Part shown: piece after piece, positions 33,631 to 42,780 of the stretch
How the letters are laid out: each line of letters starts with the position of its first letter
Numbering within the stretch: position 1 is the first letter of the stretch
Origin: Bacteroidales bacterium
GTDB lineage: Bacteria > Bacteroidota > Bacteroidia > Bacteroidales > UBA932
Reading direction: 5' to 3'
Assembly: GCA_017651465.1 (NCBI GenBank)
Contig: JAGCCX010000030.1
Location: 1 to 54,862 of the forward strand
Length of the DNA stretch: 54,862 bases
Translations under genes and position numbers: made by a program
Notes under the pieces: generated by a model
The model's input: the letters and a program-made list of their open reading frames with translations, nothing else
Told to the model about the DNA's origin: nothing
Databases searched by the model: none

Positions 33631-35559
33631 CTAATATAGTTTTAAGAATACTTCGATTGCTTGATACTCCGCCATTCCGAGCAGGTCGTAGAGGCGGGCG
33701 GTATTGGACGTGCGGTCCTCAGCCCTCTGCCAGAACTCGCGTGGATCTTCTCCCGGGAAGGGGACGATATCCTTCTGCGAAAGATGACGGAAAATGGCGT
33801 GGCGTTTCTTTACCACCTCGTCGGGGGCGAGGGGCACCGCCATATCCACCCTGCCGAGTTCCCACTCCATCCAGGCGCCGCGGTACAGCCACACGTGGGT
33901 CTGCTCGAGCCACTTGCAGCCATCGTCTTCGCGCAGCTGGCGGAGCGCTTCGAGCGCCGCCTCGGTGCAAACCCTGTGGGTGCCGTGCGGGTCGGCGAGG
34001 TCGCCTGCCATAAATATCATATGGGGCTTGAGTTCCGACACCAGATTCTTGATGATGTCCACGTCGGCCTGGGTGCGGGGCATTTTCTTGATGCCGCCCG
34101 ATTCATAGAACGGGAGGTTGAGGAAATGAACGTTCTTGTTGTCGTCATGACCGAAGGAACGTACGGCTCCGCGGGCCTCGCTGCGGCGTATCGCACCTTT
34201 GATTTCGAGCAGGGCCCTGGGCTCGGGCTCGCCGGGGACCTTGCTGTCGATGATCTTCTTCACCTCGGCAAAGCGGTCGCCGTAGCCCAGCTGGGCTGCT
34301 GCGTCGATATGCTGCAGCACCACGTCGTCGTGGACAGCCACGTTACCCGATGTCTCGTACGCCACGTGCACATTGTGCCCCTGGCTTACCAGGCGGATGA
34401 ACGTTCCTCCCATTGAAATCACGTCGTCGTCGGGGTGCGGCGAGAAGATGAGCACGGTCTTGGGGTAGGGAAGGGCGCTCACGGGGCGGGTGCTGTCGTC
34501 GGAGTTGGGCTTGCCGCCGGGCCATCCGGAGATGGTGTGCTGGAGGTCGTTGAAAACGTCTATGTTAATCTTGTTGAACGTGCCGACCTTCTCCAGCAGG
34601 CCGTCAAGGTTGTTGTCCAGATAGTCCTTCTCGGTAAGCTTGAGGATGGGCTTGCCTACCCTCTGGCAGAGCCATACAACGGCCTTGCGCACGAATTTGG
34701 GAGTCCAGTCGCAGGGACCCACCAGCCAGGGCGCCTCGATGCGGGTAAGGAGGCTAGCTGCGGCTTCGTCGACATAGAATGAGATGCAGCCGTGATGCTG
34801 CAGGAACGATGCGGGCCAGGAGGGATCAACTTCACCCTCGGAAATGGCCTTGACGGCCGCAGCCTTGCTCTCGCCCCAGGCCATCAGGATGATGCGTTTG
34901 GCAGACAGCATAGTGCTGATACCCATTGTGATGGCTTTGTCGGGAGTCTTGGAGATGTCGTGCCCGAAATTGGACGACTGGCGCTTGCGGGAGGCATAGG
35001 AGAGACGGACCGCACGGGTGCGGGTCATCTCGTTGGAGCCGGCCTCGTTGAAGCCTACCTGACCTTGTTCGCCTACGCCGATAACCAGCAGGTCGAGCCC
35101 GCGTGCGTGGCTGTCGAAGTACTGGCAGTACTCGGAAAGCTTGTCCTGGGGCACCGTGCCGTCGGGAATATGGATGTTCTCTTTAAGAATGTCAACCCTG
35201 TCCAGAAGAGCGTCGTGCAGAAGGTGGTTGCGGCTCTGGAAATCCTCTTTGGATGAAGGATAGTACTCGTCGATCGAAACAATCTCGACATTCTTGAAAG
35301 ATACCAGACCCTTGTCGTAACGGCGGGCCAACTCGTTGTAAAGCGAGGTGGGAGTGGCTCCCGTGGTGAGCCCGAGGCGGAACAGTCCGTCGGTGTGAGC
35401 GTTGATGGCGTCGATGATGATGTCCGCAATGCGGTACGACGCGACTCTCGATTCCTGGAAGACGTTGGTCCAGATCTTCTCGTAGCTGTGGAGAATACCG
35501 GCGGGCAGATTATCGTCAATCAAACCGCCTTCGTAGGGTAGTGCCAGATGTTTTTCCAT
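33631..35559 (-). CDS. NagB-like / PIG-L (LmbE) deacetylase fusion protein
   Basis: 642 residues. Residues 1-290 are NagB-like (LGLTTGATPTSLYNELARR, SIDEYY with Asp97, FNEAGSN with Glu172). However the GEDGH motif reads GEQGQ: the Asp and His needed for ring opening in NagB are Gln165 and Gln167. Residues about 365-600 are a PIG-L/LmbE deacetylase domain with SPHPDDDVISMGG (375-379) and DLADPHGTHRVC as zinc-binding motifs. Such fusions occur in Bacteroides as deaminase-like proteins of unproven activity. The intact nagB follows 4 nt downstream, which may supply the deaminase step while this protein deacetylates an amino sugar (for example GlcNAc or its phosphate) and senses or binds a sugar phosphate. 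Its start is 3 nt after mtlA. Confidence 0.9.
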   Translation of the reverse strand: MEKHLALPYEGGLIDDNLPAGILHSYEKIWTNVFQESRVASYRIADIIIDAINAHTDGLFRLGLTTGATPTSLYNELARRYDKGLVSFKNVEIVSIDEYYPSSKEDFQSRNHLLHDALLDRVDILKENIHIPDGTVPQDKLSEYCQYFDSHARGLDLLVIGVGEQGQVGFNEAGSNEMTRTRAVRLSYASRKRQSSNFGHDISKTPDKAITMGISTMLSAKRIILMAWGESKAAAVKAISEGEVDPSWPASFLQHHGCISFYVDEAAASLLTRIEAPWLVGPCDWTPKFVRKAVVWLCQRVGKPILKLTEKDYLDNNLDGLLEKVGTFNKINIDVFNDLQHTISGWPGGKPNSDDSTRPVSALPYPKTVLIFSPHPDDDVISMGGTFIRLVSQGHNVHVAYETSGNVAVHDDVVLQHIDAAAQLGYGDRFAEVKKIIDSKVPGEPEPRALLEIKGAIRRSEARGAVRSFGHDDNKNVHFLNLPFYESGGIKKMPRTQADVDIIKNLVSELKPHMIFMAGDLADPHGTHRVCTEAALEALRQLREDDGCKWLEQTHVWLYRGAWMEWELGRVDMAVPLAPDEVVKKRHAIFRHLSQKDIVPFPGEDPREFWQRAEDRTSNTARLYDLLGMAEYQAIEVFLKLY

Positions 35560-35562
35560 TTT

Positions 35563-37566
35563 CTATCGTAATGTTTCAAATATTTCTTCAGGATCGGATG
35601 TAGTACTGAGCCTCTCCAGCAAGGCCTCGTCGTCAAGCGCGCCGGCCACCTTGGCCAGAATTGAAAGGTGCTCGTCCCCGACGCCGGCTATGCCCACAAC
35701 CAGTCGTGCCTTCTCGCCGTCGAAATCCACCCCCTCCGGATACTGCAGCACCACAATACCGGAGCGGCGCACCGACTCCTTGGCCTGAGCCGTACCGTGA
35801 GGTATGGCAAGCCCCATCCCCATATATGTCGAAGTTATACCCTCGCGCTCGAGCATCGCCGGCGCATACTTCTCATCCACATAACCCGACGCCTCCAGCA
35901 ACGCCCCTGCCCGCAGGATCGCCTCTTCCTTACTCTCCGACCGAAGCCCCGTCAGAACATTCCCCTTCAGCAGCAAAGGAACCTCCTCAGGCTGCATTGC
36001 TCCAGTTTCTTCGTCAGCGGCCTGCCGGGCACTCCGAGCCGGAGGCATTAACCCGGTTTCCCCGTCAGCGGCCTGCCGAGCACTCTGCTCCGGCTGCATT
36101 AACCCGGTTTCCCCGTCAGCGGCCTGCCGGGCACTCTGCTCAGGCTGCATTAACCCAAATTTTTCAGCAGCCTGAGCAGAGTGCCCAGCAGGCCGCCCAT
36201 CAGAAGCCAAAGGTCCAGCAGAAGCAGTATTCTGAGTTGACAGTCGGGAAAGCAACGAATCTAGAGCCGGGTCGGCAAGGAAATTGGTAATAGCCAGAAC
36301 CTCCTTTCCACTCAAACGCGCCCTCTCCGCCAACTCCTTCTGACAAATAACTATCGAAGCATCGGCAGGAATATCCCCCACAGCACAATTCGTACACTTA
36401 ATACTCCCAAGCCCCGCCTTCATCAAACGCGCCTTAAAACGAGTAGCACCCAACGCACTAGACCCCATCCCCGCATCGCAAGCAAAAACAATCTTCGAAA
36501 CCGCACCGAGCGGAGCCGCGCTGCCGCCGTCGGAAGGCCCCGACTCGCTCTCGCCCTGGAAATCAGGACGCGATTTAACCATAGGCCAGGCCAGAAGGAA
36601 CGACACTAAGGTGCCTATCAGCACGCCCAGGATACCCAGTAAGGTCTTACCCTTGGGCGACATAAGAATAATCGAGATAAGGCTTCCAGGCGAAGCTGGA
36701 GCCACGAGCCCAAAGTCCACCAGGGTAAAGAAACTCAGAGCGCAGATATTGCCTATCATCACCGCCAGCAGCAAGATGGGACGCGCAAGCACATAAGGGA
36801 AATAAATCTCGTGTATGCCGCCCAGCAGCTGGATGACCACGGCGCCGGGAGCCGACTGCTTGGTATTTCCCTTGCCGAACGCCCAGCAGGCCAGCAGTAT
36901 GCCCAGGCCGGGGCCGGGGTTGGGATCGACCAGGAACAGCATCGACTGTCCCATATCGGCCGCCTGCTGAATGCCGAGCGGAGTCATTATGCCGTGATTG
37001 ACCGCATTGTTGAGGAATAGAACCTTGGCAGGATCGACGAGCACCGCCAGCAGGGGATTCATCTTGTGGGCAAGCATCCAGTTGACCCCGTGGCTCAGGC
37101 CGTTGGTAATCCACGAAACAGCGTGTCCTATAACCAGATAACCCGCTATGGCAAGGAGCATTGCAATTATGCCCAGCGAGAAATTGTCCACCAGCATCTC
37201 GAAGCCGGCGCCTATCTTACCCTCCACCAGACGGTCGAATTTCTTGACGCACCAGCCCGCGATGGGGCCCATTATCATTGCGCCCAGGAACATCGGGGTA
37301 TCGGTGCCTATTATGACGCCCATCGCGGCCACGGCTCCAGCCACGCCGCCCCTGTATCCGCCGACATTTTTACCTGCGGTGAAAGCTATCAAGGTAGGGA
37401 GCAGATACTTGAGCATAGGGGCGACCATCTTGGCAATGCTCTCGTTGGGCCACCATCCGCCCGGAATGAATATTGCGGTGATAAGCCCCCACGCAATGAA
37501 CGCTCCGATGTTCGGCATTACCATAGCGCTCAGCGCCCTGCCGAATTGTTGTATCTTTTCTTTCAC
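35563..37566 (-). CDS. mtlA: Mannitol-type PTS permease IICBA
   Basis: 667 residues from GTG 37566 (VKEKIQQFGRALSAMVMPN aligns with the start of E. coli MtlA); upstream in-frame ATG codons would run to within a few bases of mtlD. IIC membrane domain about 1-345 (PMFLGAMIMGPIAGW, and GGIHEIYFPYV with the key Glu), IIB about 375-455 (FACDAGMGSS with the phosphocysteine), IIA about 530-667 (AIPHGTAQAK with the phosphohistidine). The IIB-IIA linker is lengthened by 17-residue repeats (see repeat feature). It takes up and phosphorylates mannitol to mannitol-1-phosphate. It is the first gene of an operon with the NagB fusion and nagB, and is divergent from mtlD. Confidence 0.94.
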   Translation of the reverse strand: MKEKIQQFGRALSAMVMPNIGAFIAWGLITAIFIPGGWWPNESIAKMVAPMLKYLLPTLIAFTAGKNVGGYRGGVAGAVAAMGVIIGTDTPMFLGAMIMGPIAGWCVKKFDRLVEGKIGAGFEMLVDNFSLGIIAMLLAIAGYLVIGHAVSWITNGLSHGVNWMLAHKMNPLLAVLVDPAKVLFLNNAVNHGIMTPLGIQQAADMGQSMLFLVDPNPGPGLGILLACWAFGKGNTKQSAPGAVVIQLLGGIHEIYFPYVLARPILLLAVMIGNICALSFFTLVDFGLVAPASPGSLISIILMSPKGKTLLGILGVLIGTLVSFLLAWPMVKSRPDFQGESESGPSDGGSAAPLGAVSKIVFACDAGMGSSALGATRFKARLMKAGLGSIKCTNCAVGDIPADASIVICQKELAERARLSGKEVLAITNFLADPALDSLLSRLSTQNTASAGPLASDGRPAGHSAQAAEKFGLMQPEQSARQAADGETGLMQPEQSARQAADGETGLMPPARSARQAADEETGAMQPEEVPLLLKGNVLTGLRSESKEEAILRAGALLEASGYVDEKYAPAMLEREGITSTYMGMGLAIPHGTAQAKESVRRSGIVVLQYPEGVDFDGEKARLVVGIAGVGDEHLSILAKVAGALDDEALLERLSTTSDPEEIFETLR
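35986..36196. repeat. In-frame 51-bp direct repeats with a 30-bp inverted copy, inside mtlA
   Basis: Units start at 36013, 36064 and 36115 with a period of exactly 51 bp, and a partial unit lies at 35986-36012. Sequence 36119-36148 is repeated as its reverse complement at 36167-36196 with one mismatch (36187), giving a potential 30-bp hairpin with an 18-nt loop. In protein this reads as QSARQAADGET-type 17-residue repeats and, from the inverted copy, AGHSAQAAE. All units keep the frame, so the whole array lies in the flexible IIB-IIA linker. Confidence 0.92.
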
Positions 37567-37592
37567 AAGGTGTAAAGATAGGATTTTTTTAC

Positions 37593-37600
37593 TAATTTTG
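37593..37600 (+). promoter_or_regulatory. Promoter -7 box of mtlD
   Basis: Exact TAATTTTG, 32 nt before the mtlD ATG; no clear -33 TTG. On the opposite strand TATCTTTA (37580-37573) lies 6 nt before the mtlA GTG and may serve mtlA. Confidence 0.55.
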
Positions 37601-37632
37601 TAAGATAAGAAACGTAAGAAATAACACAATTA

Positions 37633-38781
37633 ATGAAAGCTATTCAGTTTGGCGCCGGTAACATCGGCCGCGGATTCATAGGCGCCGTCCTTTCGCAGGC
37701 CGGATACGAGCTCGTTTTTGCCGATGTAGTAGAGGAACTCCTTAACCAAATCAATTCCAGACGCGAGTATGTCGTACACGTGTCGGATCATACCAGTTAC
37801 GATATTCCCGTCAAAGGCGTGCGTGCCGTCAATTCCGGCAGCCCCGAGGCGGTTGAAGAAATTGCAGGAGCCGACATCATCACCACGGCGGTCGGCCTGA
37901 GGATTCTTAAGTTCGTGGCACCCACCGTGGCCAAGGGCCTCTGCGCACGTATGGCCGCAGGCGTAGAAAAGCCCCTCAACATCATTGCCTGCGAGAATGG
38001 ATTGAGGGCCACTTCCCAGCTCAAAGAACTGGTGTTCGCGCAGCTGCCTTCAGAAGTCCAGGCCTGGGCGGAAAAGCACATAGGCTTTCCCGACGCCGCC
38101 GTTGACCGGATAGTTCCTCCGGTGCGCTGCGAGGTGCCCCTGGACGTGGCTGTGGAGGAGTATTTCGAATGGGATGTGGAGCGCGGCTCATTTGTGGGCC
38201 CTGTCCCGGAAATAAAAGGTATGACCCCGGTCGATAACCTGCTGGCATACGTGGAGCGCAAACTTTTCACCCTCAATACCGGCCACGCCACCGCCGCATA
38301 CCTTGGCAAGATGAAGGGAATATGCACCATCGGCGAGTGCGTCGCAGATCCCCAGATCTACGCCATAGTGCGCGAGGCGATGCAGCAGAGCGGTGAGGGG
38401 CTGGTGCGCAAGTTCGGTTTCGACCACGACGCTCATTTCGCCTACATCGAAAAGATACTCGGACGTTTCAGTAATCCGTATCTTCGTGACGAGTGCGACA
38501 GGGTGGGGCGCGAGCCTCTCCGCAAACTCTCGCCCAACGACCGCCTCATACTTCCAATGATGACGGCCAAGGGCTTCGGACTCCCTTACGACAAGCTTCT
38601 GCTGGCTATCGGCGCTGCCTTGCATTTTGACAATCCCCTGGATCCGCAGAGCGTGGAAATGCTTGCCGCCATCAAGGGCGAGGGGCTTGAAGGGACCATT
38701 GTCAAATACACCGGAATCGACGCCTCGGACCCTCTGGTCAGGGAAATCGCAGAGGCATACAAGAAGGTCGAAACCCTCTAA
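37633..38781 (+). CDS. mtlD: Mannitol-1-phosphate 5-dehydrogenase
   Basis: 382 residues. The N-terminal Rossmann motif MKAIQFGAGNIGRGFIG binds NAD, and KLFTLNTGHATAAYLG is the family's catalytic-region signature. It oxidises mannitol-1-phosphate to fructose-6-phosphate, the product that NagB also makes, so both enzymes of this island feed glycolysis at the same point. It is divergent from mtlA across a 66-bp spacer. A sulfatase gene follows after 12 nt. Confidence 0.97.
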   Translation: MKAIQFGAGNIGRGFIGAVLSQAGYELVFADVVEELLNQINSRREYVVHVSDHTSYDIPVKGVRAVNSGSPEAVEEIAGADIITTAVGLRILKFVAPTVAKGLCARMAAGVEKPLNIIACENGLRATSQLKELVFAQLPSEVQAWAEKHIGFPDAAVDRIVPPVRCEVPLDVAVEEYFEWDVERGSFVGPVPEIKGMTPVDNLLAYVERKLFTLNTGHATAAYLGKMKGICTIGECVADPQIYAIVREAMQQSGEGLVRKFGFDHDAHFAYIEKILGRFSNPYLRDECDRVGREPLRKLSPNDRLILPMMTAKGFGLPYDKLLLAIGAALHFDNPLDPQSVEMLAAIKGEGLEGTIVKYTGIDASDPLVREIAEAYKKVETL

Positions 38782-38793
38782 TCCTCATCCCGG

Positions 38794-40332
38794 ATGAATA
38801 AGTCACCCCTGTTCCTTCTACCTTTGGTTCCTGCGCTTGCCGCCGCCCAGGAGCGCCCCAACGTGGTGCTCATCCTGGCGGACGATATGGGCTACTCCGA
38901 CCTTGGCTGTATGGGCGGCGAGATAGAGACTCCCAATCTCGATTCGCTTTCCCGTCAGGGTATCCTTCTGACCAATATGTGCAACGTGTCCAAGTCCTGC
39001 CCATCCAGGGCGGCACTTTTGACCGGCCTTTATTCGTGGAGGGCCGGTATGGGCGCAATGACCAATCACGGCAGCACGATTCCCTCCTACCAGGGCTTCC
39101 TGAACGACAACTGCGTCACCATTGCCGAGGCTCTGCACGAGAACGGTTATCATACTTATGTGTCGGGCAAGTGGCACGTGGGCGACGCGGAGCCTTACTG
39201 GCCGGAACACAGGGGCTTCGACGACACATTCCATATCCCCAACGGGGGCGGCGTGTATTTCTATCCCTCCCTTTTCCCTCAGCGTTTCGACCGCAAGCTG
39301 TACCGCAACGGCGAGGAAGTGTTCCCAAGGGCCGACTGGTATTCTACCGACGGCTTCGGTGAGGTGGCGGTGGAATTCATAAACAATCCCGCCAACCAGA
39401 CCACGCCCTTCTTCCTGTACCTGCCATTCGTGGCTCCGCATTATCCGCTGCAGGCCAAGAGCGAGGATATCCAAAAGTATCTGGGGCGCTACGACGCCGG
39501 CTACGACGTTGTGCGCAAGGCCCGATTCGAGCGGCAGAAGGCGCTGGGCATACTTGACCCCCGTTTTGAGCTGTCGGCACCCGAGTATCCCGACTGGGAT
39601 AGCCTGAGTGCTGAGGAGCAGGCGGGCGAGTCGGAGAGAATGGCCGTGTACGCCGCCCAGATAGACTGTATCGACCAGAATGTGGGACGTATAGTCAAAG
39701 CGCTGAAAGACAATGGCCTGTACGAGAATACCGTAATCATCTTCCTGTCCGACAACGGAGCGGTGATGCATCACTTCAACGATACCCCCGACGTGCATTA
39801 CGGCGGTCCGGACTGCTGGGCGTCGGTAGGGAAGTGGCAGAATGTAAGCAACACTCCTTTCCGCCAGGGCAAGGGGCGCGAGTTCGAGGGAGGCATCAAG
39901 ACCCCGCTCATCATAAGCTGGCCTGCCGGTTTCAAGAAGAGCGGCTACCTGGTGAAGGACTATGCCCATATCACCGACATAATGCCCACCATCCTGGAAC
40001 TCACCGGCACAGCTTATCCCAAGACATTCAAGGGCAATACCATACAGCCGCTCGACGGCCGCAGCATCATACCTCTCCTGAAGGGGCGCCACATCAACCG
40101 CAACCGTGCCCTTTACTTCGAGCATATGGGCTGGAAGGGTATGCGCCAGGGGCGTTGGAAACTGGTGCGCAAGGACGGAGCTGAATTCTGGGAGCTGTAC
40201 GACCTGAAAAAAGATCCATACGAGACCAATGATATTTCGTCGTCACGCCGCGCCCGTACGCGCCGTATGGCTGCCAAATGGCAGAAGTGGGCCGACGAAG
40301 TGGGTGTAGAACCCTGGCCTCTGAGCCATTAG
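38794..40332 (+). CDS. Exported S-type sulfatase
   Basis: 512 residues with a signal peptide ending ALAAA. NVVLILADDMGYSDLGC supplies the metal-binding Asp pair. The active-site motif SCPSRAALLTG is Ser68-x-Pro-x-Arg, so the residue turned into formylglycine is Ser, which needs the radical-SAM enzyme anSME as in Bacteroides; no anSME gene is in the window. SGKWHVGD and LSDNGAVMHH are further conserved motifs. It removes sulfate from a sulfated sugar or aryl ester outside the cytoplasm. It begins 12 nt after mtlD and lnt follows in the same direction, so it may be cotranscribed, but no glycan partner genes adjoin. Confidence 0.93.
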   Translation: MNKSPLFLLPLVPALAAAQERPNVVLILADDMGYSDLGCMGGEIETPNLDSLSRQGILLTNMCNVSKSCPSRAALLTGLYSWRAGMGAMTNHGSTIPSYQGFLNDNCVTIAEALHENGYHTYVSGKWHVGDAEPYWPEHRGFDDTFHIPNGGGVYFYPSLFPQRFDRKLYRNGEEVFPRADWYSTDGFGEVAVEFINNPANQTTPFFLYLPFVAPHYPLQAKSEDIQKYLGRYDAGYDVVRKARFERQKALGILDPRFELSAPEYPDWDSLSAEEQAGESERMAVYAAQIDCIDQNVGRIVKALKDNGLYENTVIIFLSDNGAVMHHFNDTPDVHYGGPDCWASVGKWQNVSNTPFRQGKGREFEGGIKTPLIISWPAGFKKSGYLVKDYAHITDIMPTILELTGTAYPKTFKGNTIQPLDGRSIIPLLKGRHINRNRALYFEHMGWKGMRQGRWKLVRKDGAEFWELYDLKKDPYETNDISSSRRARTRRMAAKWQKWADEVGVEPWPLSH

Positions 40333-40344
40333 AATCGATTTGCA

Positions 40345-41970
40345 GTGGTGAAGAAGAATAAGAATCTGACTCTTTGGGCGCTGTCGTTTTGCTCGGCGGT
40401 ATTGCTGAGTCTGCCGTGGCTGGTGCCCCATCTGGGCATTTTCGCCCTGGTGGGTTTCGTGCCCCTGCTATGTGCCGACTACATAGCCTCCGGAGCCGGA
40501 GTCAAACGTTTCTGGATATGGCACTACTGCACGTTCGTCCTGTGGAACGCCTTTACCACCTTCTGGGTTTGTAATGCCACTGTAGGAGGAGGCATATTTG
40601 CAGTGCTTGCCAATGCCCTGCAGATGTCGCTGATTTTCGGGCTGTTCCGCCTCGCCAAGAAGCGTCTTGGCGGGGTGGTGCCTTATATTTTCCTGGCCGT
40701 CACCTGGATTGCCTGGGAGAGGTGGTATCTGACCAGCGCCCAGATTTCGTGGCCCTGGCTGGTGCTGGGCAATGCTTTCGCCACCACAATCAAGGACATC
40801 CAATGGTACAGCGTTACCGGCACTCTGGGCGGGTCGCTCTGGGTATGGTGCTCCAACCTTGCCCTGTTCGGGGCGGTGGTGTGCATTTGGAGCGGGAGCT
40901 GGAAAAAGTGGAACCGTGTCGCCCGCATAAGCAGCGCAGTTGCGCTTCCGCTCGTGCTGCTGGGCCCTCCCATATGCTCGGCGATAATGTTCAACAGCTA
41001 CTCCGAGCGCTCCGAGGGCAGCGTGGAGGTGGTAATAGGCCAGCCCAACCTCGATCCCTACAAGAAGTTCAGCTCTATGACCCAGGCTCAGCAGACCGAC
41101 GTGCTGCTGGGGCTTTACGAGCAGGAACTCAGCAAGGGCGGGACCGACCTGCTGCTGGCCCCGGAGACGTTTACCTTCGACGTGATTCTCAACGACATCC
41201 CCTCGTCTCCCACCTGGCAGCGCTTCCATTCCTTCCTGCAGGAGCACCCCGGTACGGACATCCTGTTCGGCGCTTCTACAAACGAGCTTTTCCATACCCG
41301 GGCGGCTCCCGGCCTTTTGAGCTATCCTTGGGGAGACGGCTGGAGAGTGCCCCACAACAGCGCTTTGATGCTTTCCGAAGACGGACGTACGGAAGTATTT
41401 CATAAGAGTAAACTCGTGGTCGGAACGGAGCTCACCCCGTATCCCAAGGTGTTCGTGCCGCTTGACAACTGGCTTTCCAAGACCTTCGGCGACGGACAGC
41501 CCCTTATGGCGCGTGATTCCGGCCAGGACGAGATAAGCCTCCTGCACCTGAGCGACGGAACGCCTCTTGGCTGCGCTGTATGTTACGAATCGGTGTACGG
41601 AGAGTATTGCACCGGCTATACCAACAGGGGAGCCGGATTCCTTACGGTCATTACCAACGACTCCTGGTGGGGCAATACTCCGGGATACCGCCAGCACTTG
41701 AGCTACAGTTGCTTGAGGGCCATAGAACTGCGGCGCGACATAGCCCGCTGCGGCAACAGCGGCATCAGCTGTTTCATCAACCAGAAAGGAGAGATCCTGC
41801 AGCGCGGCCCCTGGTGGGAAGAGGCCGTTCTGCGCGGCTCAGTAAATATCAATACCCGCGAGAGTTTCTTTGCCCGCCACGGCGATGTGACCGGGCGCGT
41901 GTGTACTCTGGCATTCTTGCTCCTGGGAGCGCTCCTTATCGTACGGCTCCTTTCCGGCAAGAAGAAATGA
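40345..41970 (+). CDS. lnt: Apolipoprotein N-acyltransferase
   Basis: 541 residues from GTG 40345 (a second GTG follows at once). Several membrane helices cover residues 1-215. The C-terminal nitrilase-type domain shows the catalytic triad: Glu in LLLAPETFTFD, Lys in FHKSKLVVGTE and Cys in GCAVCYESVYGEY. Lnt adds the third acyl chain to lipoproteins at the inner membrane, which suits the many lipoproteins in this window. Confidence 0.94.
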   Translation: MVKKNKNLTLWALSFCSAVLLSLPWLVPHLGIFALVGFVPLLCADYIASGAGVKRFWIWHYCTFVLWNAFTTFWVCNATVGGGIFAVLANALQMSLIFGLFRLAKKRLGGVVPYIFLAVTWIAWERWYLTSAQISWPWLVLGNAFATTIKDIQWYSVTGTLGGSLWVWCSNLALFGAVVCIWSGSWKKWNRVARISSAVALPLVLLGPPICSAIMFNSYSERSEGSVEVVIGQPNLDPYKKFSSMTQAQQTDVLLGLYEQELSKGGTDLLLAPETFTFDVILNDIPSSPTWQRFHSFLQEHPGTDILFGASTNELFHTRAAPGLLSYPWGDGWRVPHNSALMLSEDGRTEVFHKSKLVVGTELTPYPKVFVPLDNWLSKTFGDGQPLMARDSGQDEISLLHLSDGTPLGCAVCYESVYGEYCTGYTNRGAGFLTVITNDSWWGNTPGYRQHLSYSCLRAIELRRDIARCGNSGISCFINQKGEILQRGPWWEEAVLRGSVNINTRESFFARHGDVTGRVCTLAFLLLGALLIVRLLSGKKK

Positions 41971-41997
41971 TAACGACAATTGTAAAGTATTTTGATT

Positions 41998-42780
41998 ATG
42001 GCAGATAAAAAATCATCCCTCGGCTGGATTCCCCGTAACTTGCTGCTCGGCGCCCTGTTTGTGGTGCTGGTTGTAGCGGCGGCGAGTATATTCCTCTCCA
42101 TCCGTACCCGTCACGGCCAGGAAGTGACCGTGCCCGACCTTACCAGCCAGACAGTCGCCGACGCCTCCAGGAGCGCCTCGGCCGCCCGTCTGCGCGTCCA
42201 GGTAACCGATTCGGTGTATATGAAGCGTATGGCAAGAGGAGCAGTAGTCAGCCAGCTGCCCAAGGCCGGCTCCAAGGTAAAGCCCGGACGGAAGATTTCG
42301 CTGACCATAAACTCGCTGGTGCCCAAGAAGGTAACTATGCCGAACCTGATCCACATATCGCTCCGTCAGGCCAAGGCGGAACTTTCGGCAAAGGGCCTTG
42401 TGCTCGGTAAATTGAACTATGTCAGCGACATAGCCACCAATAACGTACTCGAACAGCACTACCGTGGACGTTCCATCGAACCCGGCAAGCAGATTTACAC
42501 CGGCTCGGTCATCGACCTTGTAATCGGACTCAACGGCGCCGACGCTATGACGTACGTTCCCAATCTGCACGGCTACAAGTATCTGCGCGCCATCGACGCC
42601 CTGCACGATAATTCGCTGAATGTAAGCGGGGTGTTCTTTGACAAGTCGGTCAAGACATACAGTGACTCTCTCAATGCAGTAGTATATTCCCAGAGGCCTT
42701 CTTCAACCGGATACCCGACGGTTATGGGTACCGGCGTCACCATTTATCTGTCGCTTGATGGAAAAGCTCCCGCAGATTGA
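41998..42780 (+). CDS. Membrane-anchored PASTA-domain protein
   Basis: 260 residues from ATG 41998. One N-terminal membrane helix (NLLLGALFVVLVVAAASIFL, about 15-35) is followed by three PASTA domains (VTVPDLTSQTVADASRS, VTMPNLIHISLRQAKAEL, TYVPNLHGYKYLRAIDAL). There is no kinase domain, unlike the PASTA kinases of Firmicutes. Such proteins may bind peptidoglycan or muropeptides in the periplasm. Its end overlaps the rluD start by 23 bp. Confidence 0.88.
   Translation: MADKKSSLGWIPRNLLLGALFVVLVVAAASIFLSIRTRHGQEVTVPDLTSQTVADASRSASAARLRVQVTDSVYMKRMARGAVVSQLPKAGSKVKPGRKISLTINSLVPKKVTMPNLIHISLRQAKAELSAKGLVLGKLNYVSDIATNNVLEQHYRGRSIEPGKQIYTGSVIDLVIGLNGADAMTYVPNLHGYKYLRAIDALHDNSLNVSGVFFDKSVKTYSDSLNAVVYSQRPSSTGYPTVMGTGVTIYLSLDGKAPAD

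Noticed and set aside
35986-36196. Repeat array as a CRISPR
   Set aside because: Units are contiguous 51-bp direct repeats without spacers and are coding in frame within mtlA; no cas genes.
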